A DNA stretch of 64,000 bases from Batkoa obscura (GCA_030770535.1 JASVEC010000022.1:310001-374000); one strand, 5' to 3'; positions 1 through 11,730 are shown, counted from the stretch's first letter. Numbers and translations: made by a program. The notes: a model not told the origin generated them from the sequence alone.

Positions 1-115
1 ATTTAAATCTATCTTAGTTATATAAACTAAGACCGTTCGACTCAAGGCAAGTTAATCAACCAAGAACTGCTTTTAACTCCTACCACTGAGTACCAACTTT
101 CACACTTGGTAATAT
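1..115 (-). mobile_element. LINE-like remnant cut by the window edge
   Basis: This stretch matches 51748-51855 over about 110 bases with roughly a dozen differences. The second copy continues into minus-strand reading frames that resemble a non-LTR reverse transcriptase, so this one is read as a fragment of the same LINE family. Only the shared part is visible because the window starts inside it. The frames carry stops, so it is not functional. The assignment rests on the better-preserved second copy. Confidence 0.4.
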
Positions 116-489
116 ACTAATAATGTAAATATAATGTTAAATTTATTTATTTAATAGTGAATCTGCAATATTGGCTATAAAAAGCAATTAATAAGAAATA
201 TTTTTCGATGAAGTTTTATAAAAATACGTATTTGTTTACATACTACAACTTTGATTAATATCAATATATAGGTTATATTAGTAAAATTCTTGCTAACTTG
301 GGAATTTCTATTAAATTTAGTAGAAATTCTGCTAACTTACAATATAAACTATAACAAAATAATTTAAAACAGTGTTGGGTACTTTTGCTTTTTAATAAAA
401 AATTTATCTTTATAGAATTTTAGGCAGTTTTTAAAGTATAAAATTTGCAAAAATTGGATAAAAAAACGAAACCAATTCGAATATCTCTA

Positions 490-593
490 TATGGAGATAT
501 TTTTTTTTGTTTAAGAATTTTACTAACAATCTTTCCGCTCAAATAGCGCTAAAAAATGGAAAAAATAATGAAGCCAAAAAAAACACCCCCATA
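490..593 (+). mobile_element. MITE family copy 1
   Basis: About 104 bp, starting TATGGAGAT and ending CACCCCCATA, an imperfect terminal inverted repeat. The interior carries the family core AAGAATTTTACTAAC, then CGCTCAAATAGCGCT and a run TGGAAAAAATAATGAAG. Both ends sit on a TA, as expected for an element with a TA target-site duplication. Fifteen copies occur in the window, in both orientations. Confidence 0.85.
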
Positions 594-1725
594 TTTTTAT
601 GACCTTTTTACAATTTTCAATTTTTGAGAATAAATTTATATGCATATGTACTTAGAATACTGATTAATATGATAGCAATATGACAGAAATTTGTAAAATT
701 TATATATTAGTATCAAATGTTCATTTAGCAGGTTATTTAAAAATGTTAAATTATAAAGCATTTAAAGTCGAGTTTTTAACTATAAATCGGGATTTAAAAA
801 CAAACTTCTGAAAAACTATGTTATGTATTGTTATAATACTGTTAATGGTTTTTATAGCTTATTACGTTTTTATAGTAAATACAGGAATGTTCTAAAACCA
901 AGCTTTAATATTCGCACTGTTTTGTGTTTTATTTTTATTCCTTAATGTAGTTATGACCGTTTCAAAAATAGTTACAAATCTTGTATCCAGCCTGTAGTTT
1001 TAGAAAAAATTGTCTTTAGAAATAAACTATTTGATAGAAAGGAATACTAGTATAAAAGATAAATAAAGGATTTTAAGATAGTGTAGAAGGGGAGAGGTTT
1101 TTTTAAAGTCATAAAGTGGGGAAGCAAAAACATGACAATTTTGAAGCTAAATTTATGTATCAGTTTTATCTAAAGAACCTTATTTATCAAATTTTTGTTC
1201 TTATTTATGAGTTTGGCATTGATAGGCATGGTCTATCCATAATGAAATAGTTTAACTGAATTTCAATTACACTCAATATCTTTTTGATTCTTTATAAAAA
1301 AAGTGTGTAAAATTATACATACTTATACCAACTTTAAATCTTTGATAACTTTCCATGCTAAAATAAAATTATGTACTGTATAACAGTCTTTTGATGCCCC
1401 ATTTACTATATAACGTTGGAGCTACTATTGATCTTAACAACTACATCTATTTAATGTTGGTAGAATTGAACCCCTTTACATGCTCGCATTTCAGGCATGT
1501 AACAACCATATAAAGAGTCAATGTTTGAATTTTCCTTAAAGTATAAATAGTAACTTTTTATATTCACAATCATCTAAATTCCTCAATTCTCGACCTTTTC
1601 GTTCTTTAAATTAATCGGGTGATTACTTAACATTTACTAGTTTTAAGTCTTAAATTGCCTATCCTTAAATCTAGAATCATAGACTTATAAAAGCAATAAC
1701 CCGAACTTTGTACAATCATTCAAAA
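594..1725. other. AT-rich intergenic, nothing recognised
   Basis: No open frame or RNA gene was found between the MITE copy and the reductase promoter. A short hairpin-bearing, tRNA-like patch near 1440-1505 is noted under rejected items. Confidence 0.5.
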
Positions 1726-1733
1726 TGACGTCA
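1726..1733. promoter_or_regulatory. CRE/ATF palindrome upstream of the reductase
   Basis: A perfect TGACGTCA lies 139 bases before the start codon of the aldo/keto reductase. This is the classical bZIP (ATF/CREB) site; in fungi such sites and their Yap-type relatives often control stress and detoxification genes. Binding is inferred from the motif alone. Confidence 0.5.
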
Positions 1734-1798
1734 TCAGACCCCGAAAAAGTGGCACTCGGTTAATAGATATCTTTCGATGCAACTATAAAGAACACAGG

Positions 1799-1808
1799 TA
1801 TATAAAGG
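1799..1808 (+). promoter_or_regulatory. TATA box of the reductase gene
   Basis: TATATAAAGG lies about 65 bases before the ATG at 1872 and downstream of the TGACGTCA palindrome, in the right order and spacing for a regulated fungal promoter. Confidence 0.5.
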
Positions 1809-1871
1809 CATTGAAATCATTGAATCAAGACTAATTTACGTTTTAAATTAAATCATTATTAACCAAAAAAG

Positions 1872-3031
1872 ATGACAAATTTAATGACTTTGTTAAAAAC
1901 TAAAAGGAAATTAGGAAGTCACGGCCCGTTAGTTAGCAACATAGGATTAGGATGCTTTGGACTAACTTTTGGAAAAAACTCCAAGATTGCAGAAAAAGAG
2001 AGGCTGAAAGTATTGAATCAAGCAATTGATCTTGGTTGTAATTTTTTTGATACTTCTGATATTTATGGATTTGGTGAAAATGAAAAATTGATTTCTAAAG
2101 TATTAAAAGAGAGAAGGAATGAAGTATTTTTGTGTAGTAAATTCGGTTTTAAATTAGACCCAATAACTAAACTTATGCCACCTTGTGGTACTAAAGAATA
2201 TGTACGTGAATGTTGTTTAAATAGCTTAGATAGACTACAAATTGATTATATTGATTTATATTATATTCACAGAGTGGACCCTAATGTGTAAAAGTTATTT
2301 ATTTTTATTTTTCCTATTTTATTCTAATCTAACTTTATAGCCCAATTGAAGAAACAGTTGGAGCTATGGCTGAATTAGTAAAAGAAGGAAAAATAAAATA
2401 CTTAGGAATATCAGAATGTAGTGCGAAAACTTTAAGAAGGGCACATAAAGTTCACCCTATCGCTGCAGTACAAGTTGAATACAGGTAATGCAAGTTACAT
2501 TTGAGAATCAAACAAAGGTCTAATAAAAAACAAGTTTGATGGAAACCAGTATCGAAACCAATGAATTGCTAGATACATGTAAAGAATTAGGAATTAGTAT
2601 TGTAGCTTATTCTCCTATGGGTAGAGGTTTTTTAAATAGAAAAATCAACCCTGATACTTTAGATGGCTCAGGATTAGAATGTATTCCTAGGTTCCAGGGT
2701 GATAATATGTCTCACAATTTGATGATTGTTACTGAATTGGAAAAACTAGCTTCAAAATACAATTGCTCATTAGCCCAACTTTGTATTGGTTGGATTTTAA
2801 AACAGGTAATTATTAAGCATTTAGTCCTATTTTTATACTAATTTCAAATAGGGGGATGATTTTATTCCTATACCAGGTGCTTCATCAATTGCTCATTTAG
2901 AAGATAATTTTGATACTTTAAAAGTACAATTTCCAGATAGTTTAGATGGTGAGGTCAGATCTATAGTTAATAAGGTTGGGGTTAAAGGAGAGAGGCTACC
3001 AATAGAAAGTTTAAAAGAAGTTGATATATAA
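1872..3031 (+). CDS. Aldo/keto reductase, first of a convergent pair
   Basis: Four exons: 1872-2287, 2341-2484, 2535-2805, 2852-3031, giving 336 residues, normal for an NADP-dependent aldo/keto reductase of the pyridoxal-reductase/YakC-like type. The N-terminus has the family opening [17 protein letters not shown]. The catalytic tetrad is visible as Asp60 and Tyr65 (FFDTSDIYG), Lys90 (CSKFG) and His133 (YYIHRVD). The C-terminal part has the cofactor-binding stretch IPIPGASS. It should reduce carbonyl substrates in the cytosol; the substrate is unknown. The promoter carries a CRE palindrome and a TATA box. Its neighbour at 3158-4353 is a paralogue pointing toward it, and exon 2 is almost identical between the two, which suggests local gene conversion. 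Confidence 0.9.
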
Positions 3032-3157
3032 TAAAATTTTAGATATATAGAAGAATATTTACATTTAAAACATTCAAAACATTTTTTCTTCTATATTAAA
3101 ATCTTTATAAATTGAACATAAATATGATATATAAATTTGCATAGATTTATTATAAAA

Positions 3158-4353
3158 CTAGATATCTTTATCTAATAAATTCATAGTAGCTTGATTGTAA
3201 CGCCCACCTTTCACTCCAACAAGGTTAACTAACTCACGAATAGCTTGATTATCATTATCAGAAAATTTAATATTTAAAGATTCTAAATTTTCTTCAAGAT
3301 AATGGATTTTCTTTGTTCCAGGGATAGGAATAATAGCATCACCCTAAAGGAAAATAAGTAAATATGTCATATAAACAAGCTATTGACTTACTTGGGCTAA
3401 TAACCAACTTAGACAAAGTTGAGATGGCTTAATGTTCTTTTCATTCGATAATTTCTGAAATTTTTCTACTAGTTGAATATTATGATCTACATTCTCTTTA
3501 TTCAACCTTGGAACATTAGTAGTACGATAATCCTTATCACCTAAAGATTTTATGTCTAACTTTCCTGTCAAAAACCCCCTTCCTAATGGTGAAAAGGCTA
3601 CAACAGCAACTCCTAGCTCTTTACATGTATCTAATAAGCCATTTTTTTCAATACCAGTCTCCCAAGGGCTTTAAATTTATTAATATATCAAGTATAACCA
3701 TATAATAAATGGTACCTGTATTCAACTTGTACTGCAGCGATAGGGTGAACTTTATGTGCCCTTCTTAAAGTTTTTGCGCTACATTCTGATAGTCCTAAGT
3801 ATTTTACTTTGCCTTCTTTTACTAATTCAGCCATAGCTTCAACAGTTTCTTCAATTGGGCTATAGATCTTATTAGAGTGAAATGAAATATATTGACAATA
3901 GGCTTACGTATCAGGATCTACTCTGTGTTGGTAATATAAATCAATTTTCTCGATTCCTAAACGCTTTAAACTGGCATCACAAGCTTGCTTTACATACTCT
4001 TTATCTCCACGGACAATAAACTCGAATGAATCTGGCTTTTTAGTTAAACCAAACTTAGTACACAAAAACACTTCATCTCTTCTCTCTTTTAAAATCTTGG
4101 ATAATAACTTTTCATTTTCCCCAGCTCCATAAACATCCTAGAATAATGAATATTTTCATAAATAGAAAAGCATTTGTATTACTGCAGTATCCCAAAAATC
4201 ACATCCCAAATCCAAAGCTCTATTCAACACTTTATAATTTTCTTCATCTGTTCCTGGCTCTCCATAGGCATATGTCATTCCCATACATCCAAGTCCAATA
4301 CCACTGACTAATGGCCCGTTTTTTCCTAATTGTCTTTTTTGAATGCTGCTCAT
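3158..4353 (-). CDS. Aldo/keto reductase, second of a convergent pair
   Basis: Five exons on the minus strand: 4353-4183, 4137-3908, 3859-3716, 3668-3392, 3343-3158, giving 335 residues. It opens [20 protein letters not shown], the usual start of this family. The tetrad is present: Asp55 and Tyr60 (FWDTADVYG), Lys85 (CTKFG) and His128 (YYQHRVD). The C-terminus carries IPIPGTKK for cofactor binding. It has one intron more than its paralogue because the junction after DTA is split here. The two genes end about 130 bases apart, tail to tail. No CRE palindrome is visible in its own upstream region, so the pair may be regulated differently. Confidence 0.9.
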
Positions 4354-4576
4354 CGTTTTAATTATTTTAAAAAGAGATTCGCTTCTTTTTTATACTTTAT
4401 TATTAGATTTTCGTCATCGATTTTTAATCCCGATTCCGCTCTTTTGGTTTATAATGTTTGTTATTAAGTTGGTTCATAAATAATCGGTATAGTTTTTTTG
4501 AAAAAAAATGTCTATTTCTTTAGAACCAACTTGATATTTATTAGTAATAGCTTTTAACTGTAAAGTGTCATGATTA

Positions 4577-4682
4577 TACGAGGATGTTTTTTTTTGGCTT
4601 CATCACTTTTTCCATTTTTCAAGCACTGTTTGAGTAGAATAATTGTTGGTAAAATTCTTAAACAAAAAAATACATTCTCATA
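4577..4682 (-). mobile_element. MITE family copy 2
   Basis: Minus-oriented copy of the ~104-bp inverted-repeat element, with diverged ends (TACGAGGATG and CATTCTCATA) and the core in reverse complement. It lies about 220 bases upstream of the minus-strand reductase start. Confidence 0.75.
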
Positions 4683-5727
4683 TAAACAAACATGGCTAAA
4701 AAATAAGGTGTTTGATATTGGAATTGCATTCTAAATAATATTAAGTTCATATAACAATTACAAATATGGAAAGTTTAATATTTTAAAATAAGGTTAAAAT
4801 CAAAACCAAAATAAATATTAGCAATAGTTATTTATGTAAACACCTTTATTATCTATAATATAACTAATAAAAAATCATTATAAATATTTTAAAAAGGTTT
4901 TCAGGAAAATAAGGTTCAGTTAACTAATAATCAATACTTATATTCTTTATTTTATTGACTATTTTAAGTTACAATTATGATACCCTTGTTTTAAAAACTA
5001 AATTAGTTAGACAATATCTGATAAGTACATTTGTAATATTGGAAATTTGTGAGAGCTAGTACAATTGCTGACATTAACACTATACAGTGGAATAAAAATT
5101 TTGTAAGAGTTGACGGTTATTATGGTTTAAATCACTTTTATAATTTTTGACAAAGAACCAATTTTCACACTACATAAAAAATTGCTAGCAAGTTTTGTCA
5201 TATAAGTAATAGAAAGAAAACTCTGACTTAGCTATTAACTGATGCCTAACATCAAAACTATAATCATACCTTTATGTTTCTAAAATTTTAAAAGCATTTA
5301 AAACGTTTGTCAACTAATAGGTTATTTGAGCTATTTTTTGATTGGAATCTTTTTTATCTAAAAATGGCAATTTTTTGCTGTAGTAATTTTTGAGATGCGA
5401 CAAATGTAGATTCCTATCAAAATTTATTGATAAAATTAACTTTTAAAATTTTAATTGGGTATAAATCTAATTGGACAAAAATTGATTGATTTCAAATTTA
5501 TAAATAATTAATTTGGTGAGAAATTTTGAAGAAGAGCTATCTAAATTCGTCATCAAAAACCAGATGACCAAATAAAAATAATCTATTACTACATTAATAT
5601 AAAGCTATGTACAGAACCTTAAGTAATTGGATTATCTAAATCATATCAAATCATACCTTCGTATTTAAAACTGCAACATCTATAAAAACACTTTACTACC
5701 TTTTTTTTTATATATTTTTTTTTCAAA
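4683..5727. other. Intergenic, promoter side of the aminopeptidase
   Basis: AT-rich, no coding frame or RNA gene recognised. The last 100 bases contain pyrimidine runs just before the aminopeptidase ATG. Confidence 0.5.
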
Positions 5728-8535
5728 ATGTGTGAAAGTACTCAAGCTAAAGCCAAATTCACAGCTAATGCCGAGCGTGAAGTTCTTCCAACTAACGTTA
5801 GACCTTCTCATTATGTCTTAACCCTTACTCCTGATCTTAATAACTTCACCTTCCAAGGTCATGCTCAAATCAAGTAAGTAATTGCCAATATCTTATTTTC
5901 AATTTCTAAATCTTTTAATAGAATCAAAGTAAACGAAGTAACCTCAAAGATCGTTTTAAACAGCAATGAAATTGAAATTCAAAAAGCTCAAATCAAAAAT
6001 TTACAAGGTAAAACTGAGCAAAGGTAATTCAATTCCCTCTGATAACATATGTATCTTAAAAATTATAGCTTTGACTCTGAGAGTATATCTTATGATGAAA
6101 AGACCACCACTGCTACTATATCATTCGCACAACAATTAGAGGCTGAGACTGAGACTGAATTACATTTAGAATTTACTGGTATCTTGAATGACAAAATGAA
6201 TGGTTTCTATCGTTCATCCTACGATGATGAAAATGGTAATAAACGTTATATGGCCACCACTCAATTTGAGCCAGCTGATGCCCGTAAAGCCTTCCCATGT
6301 TGGGACGAGCCTTCTATCAAAGCTACCTTTGATATAACTTTACGTGTTCCATCAAATTTAGTAGCACTTTCAAACATGAATGCTATTTCTGATGAACCAA
6401 TTTCTGGAACTGAACTTAAAGAAGTCAAATTTGCCACTACTCCAATCATGTCAACCTATGTAAGTTTCTAATGTTTTGCCAAGTAGATTTTGCTTATTTT
6501 TAAATAGCTTTTAGCTTTCATCGTTGGTGATTTAGAATATATTGAGTCTCACACTGAAGGCAAAGTAAGTGGTACTCCAGTAAAATGCCGTGTTTATACT
6601 CTACCTGGAAAATCTTCCCAAGGTAAATTTGCTTTGGATGTTTGCACCAAAACTTTGGATCTTTTCGATGAAGTCTTTGGTACTCCTTATCCTTTACCAA
6701 AAATGGACATGGTTGCCATTCCAGATTTCGATGCTGGTGCTATGGAAAACTGGGGTCTTGTCACCTATCGTACTGTTTTATTATTATTTGATGAAGCCAC
6801 AACTTCAAACTCAACTAAACAACGTATCGCATCTGTTGTAGCTCATGAACTTGCTCATCAATGGTTCGGAAACTTAGTTACCATGGAATGGTGGTCTGAC
6901 TTATGGCTTAATGAAGGTTTTGCCACTTGGGTTGGAAACTACGCTGTAGATAAACTTTTTCCTGAATGGGATTTCTGGACACAATTCGTGAGTGATGACT
7001 TCGAACGCGGATTGGAATTAGACGCTATGAGAAGTTCTCATCCAATTGAAGTAGATGTTAAAAATGCCTTTGAAATCAATCAAATTTTTGATGCTATTTC
7101 TTACTCTAAAGGTGCTTCCGTTATTCGTATGTTAAACGCCTATCTTACTGAGGATGTTTTCTTATCTGGTATCCGCTCATACCTCAAGAAACACAAGTAT
7201 AGCAATGCTGGAACTAATGATTTATGGAAGGCACTTAGTGATGAATCTGGCCAAGATGTTTCTAAATTCATGAATCTTTGGACTAGACAAGTCGGTTATC
7301 CATACTTAGCCATTACCGAGGAAGATGCTTCTGAAAGTGAAAAAACTTTACTCATTCGTCAAAATCGCTATCTTTCAAGTGGAGATACTACCGCTCAAGA
7401 GAACGAATCTACATGGTGGGTTCCATTAGGCTTAGCAACTGAAGCTTCAGGTTTAAAACCAAGTCATGACACCCTTACTGAAAAGGAAATCCGCGTCAAC
7501 GTGCCAAAAAATGGCTTCTATAAGCTTAATTTTGACACTACTAGTGTATATCGCGTTCACTATCCTCGATCTGCTCTTACCGCACTCGGTGAATTAATTT
7601 CTAAAAAAGATGTATTATCACCTCGTGATCGTATAAATATTATTTCTGATGCTGGTGCGCTTGGGCAAAGTGGGATCGGAAGCTCAGCTGATTTCCTTGA
7701 ACTCCTTCAATACTATGTCAATGAAGAAAATTATTCAGTATGGACCCAGCTTGCTAGTCGTTTAACCAGTTTAGTTTCAGTATGGTTCGAGGAAAAAGAA
7801 GAAATTCGCAATCAATTAAAAGCACTTCGTATTAAAACTTTCTCACAGCTTGTCAAGAAACTTGGATGGGAATCAACCAAAGGCGAAGGTGACCTTATTG
7901 GTTTACTTAGAGCACTTGCTATTAGTAATGTTGGTTTAAGCGGTGGCCAAGAAGTTGTAAGTGAAGCCAAACGTAGATTTGATCTCTTTATTAAGGGTGA
8001 TCAATCCGCCATCCAACCTGATCTTCGTGGCCCAGTATTTAACATTGTTGTATCTGAAGGTGGCCAAGAAGAATTCCAAGCAATTAAGAAACTTTATGTC
8101 GAAACTGATGCACCAGACCAAAAACTTTCTGCACTTAGAGCACTTGGTTATACTCGTAACCCAGAGCTTATTTCTGAAGCCCTCAATTATGGTATCTCTG
8201 ATCAAGTACGTAATCAAGATATTATTTACATTTTCTCCTCTTTGGGTGCAAATACTGCTTCCCGTAGAGCTTCATGGTCATTTATTAAATCTCACTGGGG
8301 TGTATTAGAAGAGCGTTACTCTACTAATTTCGCTATCCTTGGAAATTTACTCAAATATACTGCTGGTAAATTATCTAGTGAAAAGGATGCAGAAGAAGTT
8401 GAATCATTCTTTAATGGTAAAGATACCAAAAAAGTTCAACGTCCATTGCAACAAACTTTGGAAAGCATAAGATCCTCTGCCCAATGGTTATCGCGCGACA
8501 ACGCCAAGGTCAGTGAGTGGTTAAGTAAACATTGA
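5728..8535 (+). CDS. M1 zinc aminopeptidase (puromycin-sensitive/Ape2 type)
   Basis: Four exons: 5728-5873, 5922-6023, 6069-6459, 6508-8535, giving 888 residues, typical of yeast Aap1/Ape2 and animal puromycin-sensitive aminopeptidase. The exopeptidase motif GAMENWG starts at residue 290. The zinc site HELAH is at 326-330, with the third ligand Glu349 in NEGFA at the standard spacing of 18. The N-terminal part (LPTNVRPSHYVLTLTPDL) is the usual beta-sandwich entry, and the C-terminal half is the helical ERAP1-like domain. It removes N-terminal residues from peptides, probably in the cytosol: no signal peptide is seen. The three short 5' exons and one long 3' exon are in frame at every junction. 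Its codons look more biased to C-ending choices than the flanking genes, which suggests high expression. Confidence 0.95.
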
Positions 8536-8746
8536 GTTCTCCTTGGTTTGCTAATTTACTTCTAATTTCAATTATAAATAAAAATGTTACTCATGACATT
8601 TATTTCACTCTAATATTAATACTACTAATACTCGATCATTGATGTGTGCATTTTCATAATTTTGATTTATTAAGAAAGATACTATAACGAAACTGCTTTG
8701 TTCTTATGTTAAAAGCAAGTAGATTTTAAGAAAAATTAAAAAATAC

Positions 8747-8843
8747 TAGAACATGTCTTTTTGCTTAAGTTCACTAGCAATTTTTCTATCCAATAGCGCT
8801 TAAAATGGAAGAATAAATGAAACTAAAAAAGACATCCCCTTAT
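8747..8843 (+). mobile_element. MITE family copy 3 (diverged)
   Basis: A weathered copy: the core TTGCTTAAGTTCACTAGCAA, then AATAGCGCTTAAAATGGAAG and the right end GACATCCCCTTATA are recognisable, but the left end has decayed. Confidence 0.6.
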
Positions 8844-9589
8844 ATTTTTTTGGTCTTAATATTAATTTGATAGGAAATTGGATAATACTAAAACAATATT
8901 TTTTTGAATTTTTAGACTCTAATATAGGTAGAACAGTACACGTTTTACTGTGTCCCGATATTAACTTCCTCTGGTTCCTTTAGTTGGCAGTAATATTTTA
9001 GTCTTACCATATACAATGTCTTGTTACTTCTACCGTTTCTTTCCCTTTAAAAATTTTTCCATCATTCTTCCTAGCAGGTTTTTAATCAGTGGTCTTATGG
9101 GAATATTTATAGATTCTCCAAAACTTTCCTTCATAAAATGACCTATACTTATACAACTACTTCCCTTCTTCATTGAATAAAAAATTTATAATCTAATGAG
9201 TTTGCTTGAAATTTTACTAAACTGTTCGCTAATAAATAAGAAAGAGTAGCCTTAGGCTCTTGGTCTATCTCCGCTCCTAATCAATTCTATAATTCTTTTT
9301 GATGTTTTGATAAACCACTTGAGATCTCAACCCTTTTTAGGTTTTTTAAAAATCATAGTAAGATTGGAAAGTACTATAGTTTCAATCATTTTTTGTATTT
9401 TATAGCATGCAATTTGCATAAGATATTTATAATTTATAATTTATAAAAAAGTACAAGGTTAACCGAAATGTTAGTCTTTTACACAAGATGGTATTGTGTC
9501 ATGGAGAGTATAAAGTTGATGATTTTTATTATGTCTTAAGAAGCGCTATACTCATATCATCTTAAATAAGTTTATCTTTTTGTATATTT
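8844..9589. other. Intergenic, nothing recognised
   Basis: AT-rich sequence between the diverged MITE and the left edge of duplicated unit A; no frame, RNA gene or repeat was found. Confidence 0.45.
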
Positions 9590-9708
9590 TAATACTGTGT
9601 AATCCTTAGATTATCAAGCTTTATAAACTATTAACAAATTCTACAATTAAATTTAAAATCAAATTATAAACAACTTAATATTTAAAAAATAAGGTTATAA
9701 AACCAATT

Positions 9709-10014
9709 TTAATAATAAGGTGTAGGGCAGTAAGTGGGTTTAACAGTAACAGTCTTAGTATCAGTAGAAGTAACAACTTTAGTAGAAGTAACTGTTTTAG
9801 GATAACAAGGAGTAGGACAATCAGTTGGTTTTTTAGTTACAGTAGTAGTTTTAGTCTGAGTTACAATTGAAGTCTTTGTAACTGTCTTTGGTTTACATCC
9901 ATAGCCGCCACCATAACCGCCACCATAACCGCCATCGTTACCATAATCATTTTGATATGCAGCATTGATAGCTGATAAAGAGAGTACCATTGAGCTAAAT
10001 ATTACGAATTTCAT
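9709..10014 (-). CDS. Large secreted TVT/CPTP-repeat protein, unit A
   Basis: A 101-residue intronless gene. A signal peptide is clear (MKFVIFSSMVLSLSAINA, cleavage near 18), followed by an acidic patch, GGY repeats (about residues 29-38), and two tandem copies of a ~28-residue module: K-T-V-T, Thr/Val-rich strand-like stretch, then CPTP. The second copy ends in CPTPYY, the C-terminus. Four Cys residues could form two disulfides. The protein is identical to the unit B copy. It is divergent from the small secreted gene at 10610-10789, which carries one copy of the same module. No GPI signal or membrane segment is seen after the leader. Function is unknown; the Thr-rich make-up suggests an O-glycosylated wall or surface protein. 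Confidence 0.8.
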   Translation of the reverse strand: MKFVIFSSMVLSLSAINAAYQNDYGNDGGYGGGYGGGYGCKPKTVTKTSIVTQTKTTTVTKKPTDCPTPCYPKTVTSTKVVTSTDTKTVTVKPTYCPTPYY

Positions 10015-10482
10015 CTTTTTTTATTTTTTTTGTTATAAAGGATAAGACATTACCATCTCCCTTTTTATAACCAGACAAAAACTAATTTTAAAATATATAA
10101 AAAAGATGCGCTTTTAAAGAAATCTATTTTTATGATTGAAACAAATGTCAATAGACTACTTCAAATTATTTTATAAATAACTATGCCATACTTTTAAATG
10201 GCAACGATTAGTTATTTTAATTCTCTAATGTTTCTTAAGTCTATTTCCGAAAGCTAAATTTCTAAGCTTCTAATTTTAACTATTTACTCAAGCATCGCAT
10301 CCAATGACATTGATTAAATAGCTTTTTGACTGTAATAAAATATCGAAAGTTGCTAATTTTAAAATAAGCTACTAAAACTTCCCACTTTAAAATGACTTTT
10401 TCTCAAGGGATACTTCAAGTATAGTAATATATCTGCTTCATCATGACATTTCACTTTATATAAATTTTAAAAATAGATATCT

Positions 10483-10552
10483 TTTTAAACAGAGGCTTAG
10501 GCCCCTCAATGATTATTTTAAATTATTGTTACGTATCCAAAGTCTATATAAA
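10483..10552 (+). promoter_or_regulatory. Shared promoter block of the small secreted genes (unit A example)
   Basis: The box TTTTAAACAGAGGCTTA is followed about 45 bases later by TATATAAA (10545-10552), 65 bases before the ATG. The same pair of signals occurs at 12244-12308 (unit B), 19861-19930 (D), 22211-22280 (E) and, reversed, 48746-48810 (C). The AGGCTT core survives while the surrounding sequence differs, so it is a good candidate for a binding site of a common regulator. Confidence 0.55.
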
Positions 10553-10609
10553 CTATCATGGCTAAAAGGTTGAAATTATAAAAAGTATAATCAAATTACC
10601 AAAATCAAA

Positions 10610-10789
10610 ATGAAATTTTTAACTATCGTTGTATTACTTGCTACCTCTGCCTTTGCCCAAGGCTATGGTTATGATTACAGTCATGGAAAGAGATGTAAAG
10701 ATGTCACCAAAGTTGTTACTAGCACTACTGTCACTTATGTTACTAAAACTGTACAAGGAACTTGTCCTACTACTACTCCTTATTATTAA
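10610..10789 (+). CDS. Small secreted CPT-PYY protein, unit A
   Basis: A 59-residue intronless gene not longer than most ORF cut-offs. The signal peptide MKFLTIVVLLATSAFA is followed by QGYGYDYSHGKRCKD, then one Thr/Val module (VTKVVTST...YVTKTVQG) and the C-terminus CPTTTPYY. Mature size would be about 43 residues with two Cys. It is identical to the unit B protein at DNA level and to unit C at protein level. The ending matches that of the divergent large protein (CPTPYY), so the two genes are related in sequence as well as by position. Function unknown. Confidence 0.75.
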   Translation: MKFLTIVVLLATSAFAQGYGYDYSHGKRCKDVTKVVTSTTVTYVTKTVQGTCPTTTPYY

Positions 10790-11309
10790 ATGTATTTCGT
10801 TTCAATAAAAGGATTAGCTACCATTTAAAGAATAAATTATCAATTATTACTTTCGATTTTTTGTAGAACGTTAAATTTGGAATATTTTGCAATTAGGTTA
10901 GAGGGCCACTACTATTTATGATTTATTGTGGATATTTTTAATTATTTTATTAATTGATTTTTACATTAAATTTTTTAATTCTATTTACTTATCTTTATCA
11001 TGATATTAAAGAAATATCAAGGAGGTAACACTTTAATTGTTTTTTGAACCAGTCATAAATATTACAGTCTCAAATCTAAATCAAATTGGTGAACGTTTTA
11101 ATTTCATAGATGTTCTTATATTGTATAGTATTCCATTTTACTAAAGGCACGATAAATTCCTAAAAAGAGGAAACTCCCTCAAATACTACTTCATCTGCAT
11201 AAAGTAGCATAATTTTAGAAAAAAAACATTTGGTAACTATTTTACTTTACAAAGTATTATTTTCATACCCTTTTAAATAAAAAGAATTATTTTTATATTA
11301 TGCTTTCAT
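10790..11309. other. Spacer between units A and B
   Basis: AT-rich, no gene recognised. It separates the two tandem cassettes and does not have a counterpart in the other units. Confidence 0.5.
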
Positions 11310-11424
11310 ACTATGTAATCCTTAGATTATCAAGCTTTATAAACTATTAACAAATTCTACAATTAAATTTAAAATCAAATTATAAACAACTTAATATTTA
11401 AAAAATAAGGTTATAAAACCAATT

Positions 11425-11730
11425 TTAATAATAAGGTGTAGGGCAGTAAGTGGGTTTAACAGTAACAGTCTTAGTATCAGTAGAAGTAACAACTTTAGTA
11501 GAAGTAACTGTTTTAGGATAACAAGGAGTAGGACAATCAGTTGGTTTTTTAGTTACAGTAGTAGTTTTAGTCTGAGTTACAATTGAAGTCTTTGTAACTG
11601 TCTTTGGTTTACATCCATAGCCGCCACCATAACCGCCACCATAACCGCCATCGTTACCATAATCATTTTGATATGCAGCATTGATAGCTGATAAAGAGAG
11701 TACCATTGAGCTAAATATTACGAATTTCAT
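11425..11730 (-). CDS. Large secreted TVT/CPTP-repeat protein, unit B
   Basis: 101 residues, identical to the unit A protein: signal peptide, GGY repeats, two Thr/Val modules each closing with CPTP, C-terminal PYY. The promoter next to its start (TATAAAAAGGGAGATGG read on the minus strand) is also identical to that of unit A. The partner gene at 12377-12556 is divergent, about 650 bases away. The unit C copy differs only by one GGGY unit less. Complete identity at this level implies a very recent duplication or ongoing gene conversion. Confidence 0.8.
   Translation of the reverse strand: MKFVIFSSMVLSLSAINAAYQNDYGNDGGYGGGYGGGYGCKPKTVTKTSIVTQTKTTTVTKKPTDCPTPCYPKTVTSTKVVTSTDTKTVTVKPTYCPTPYY

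Noticed and set aside
1440-1505. tRNA-like patch (TTACATGC hairpin followed by GGGGTTCAATTC on the minus strand)
   Set aside because: The anticodon-like hairpin and T-arm-like sequence are suggestive, but no acceptor stem or D arm could be paired.
7936-8308. Frames on both strands inside the aminopeptidase
   Set aside because: Out-of-frame shadows of the long last exon.
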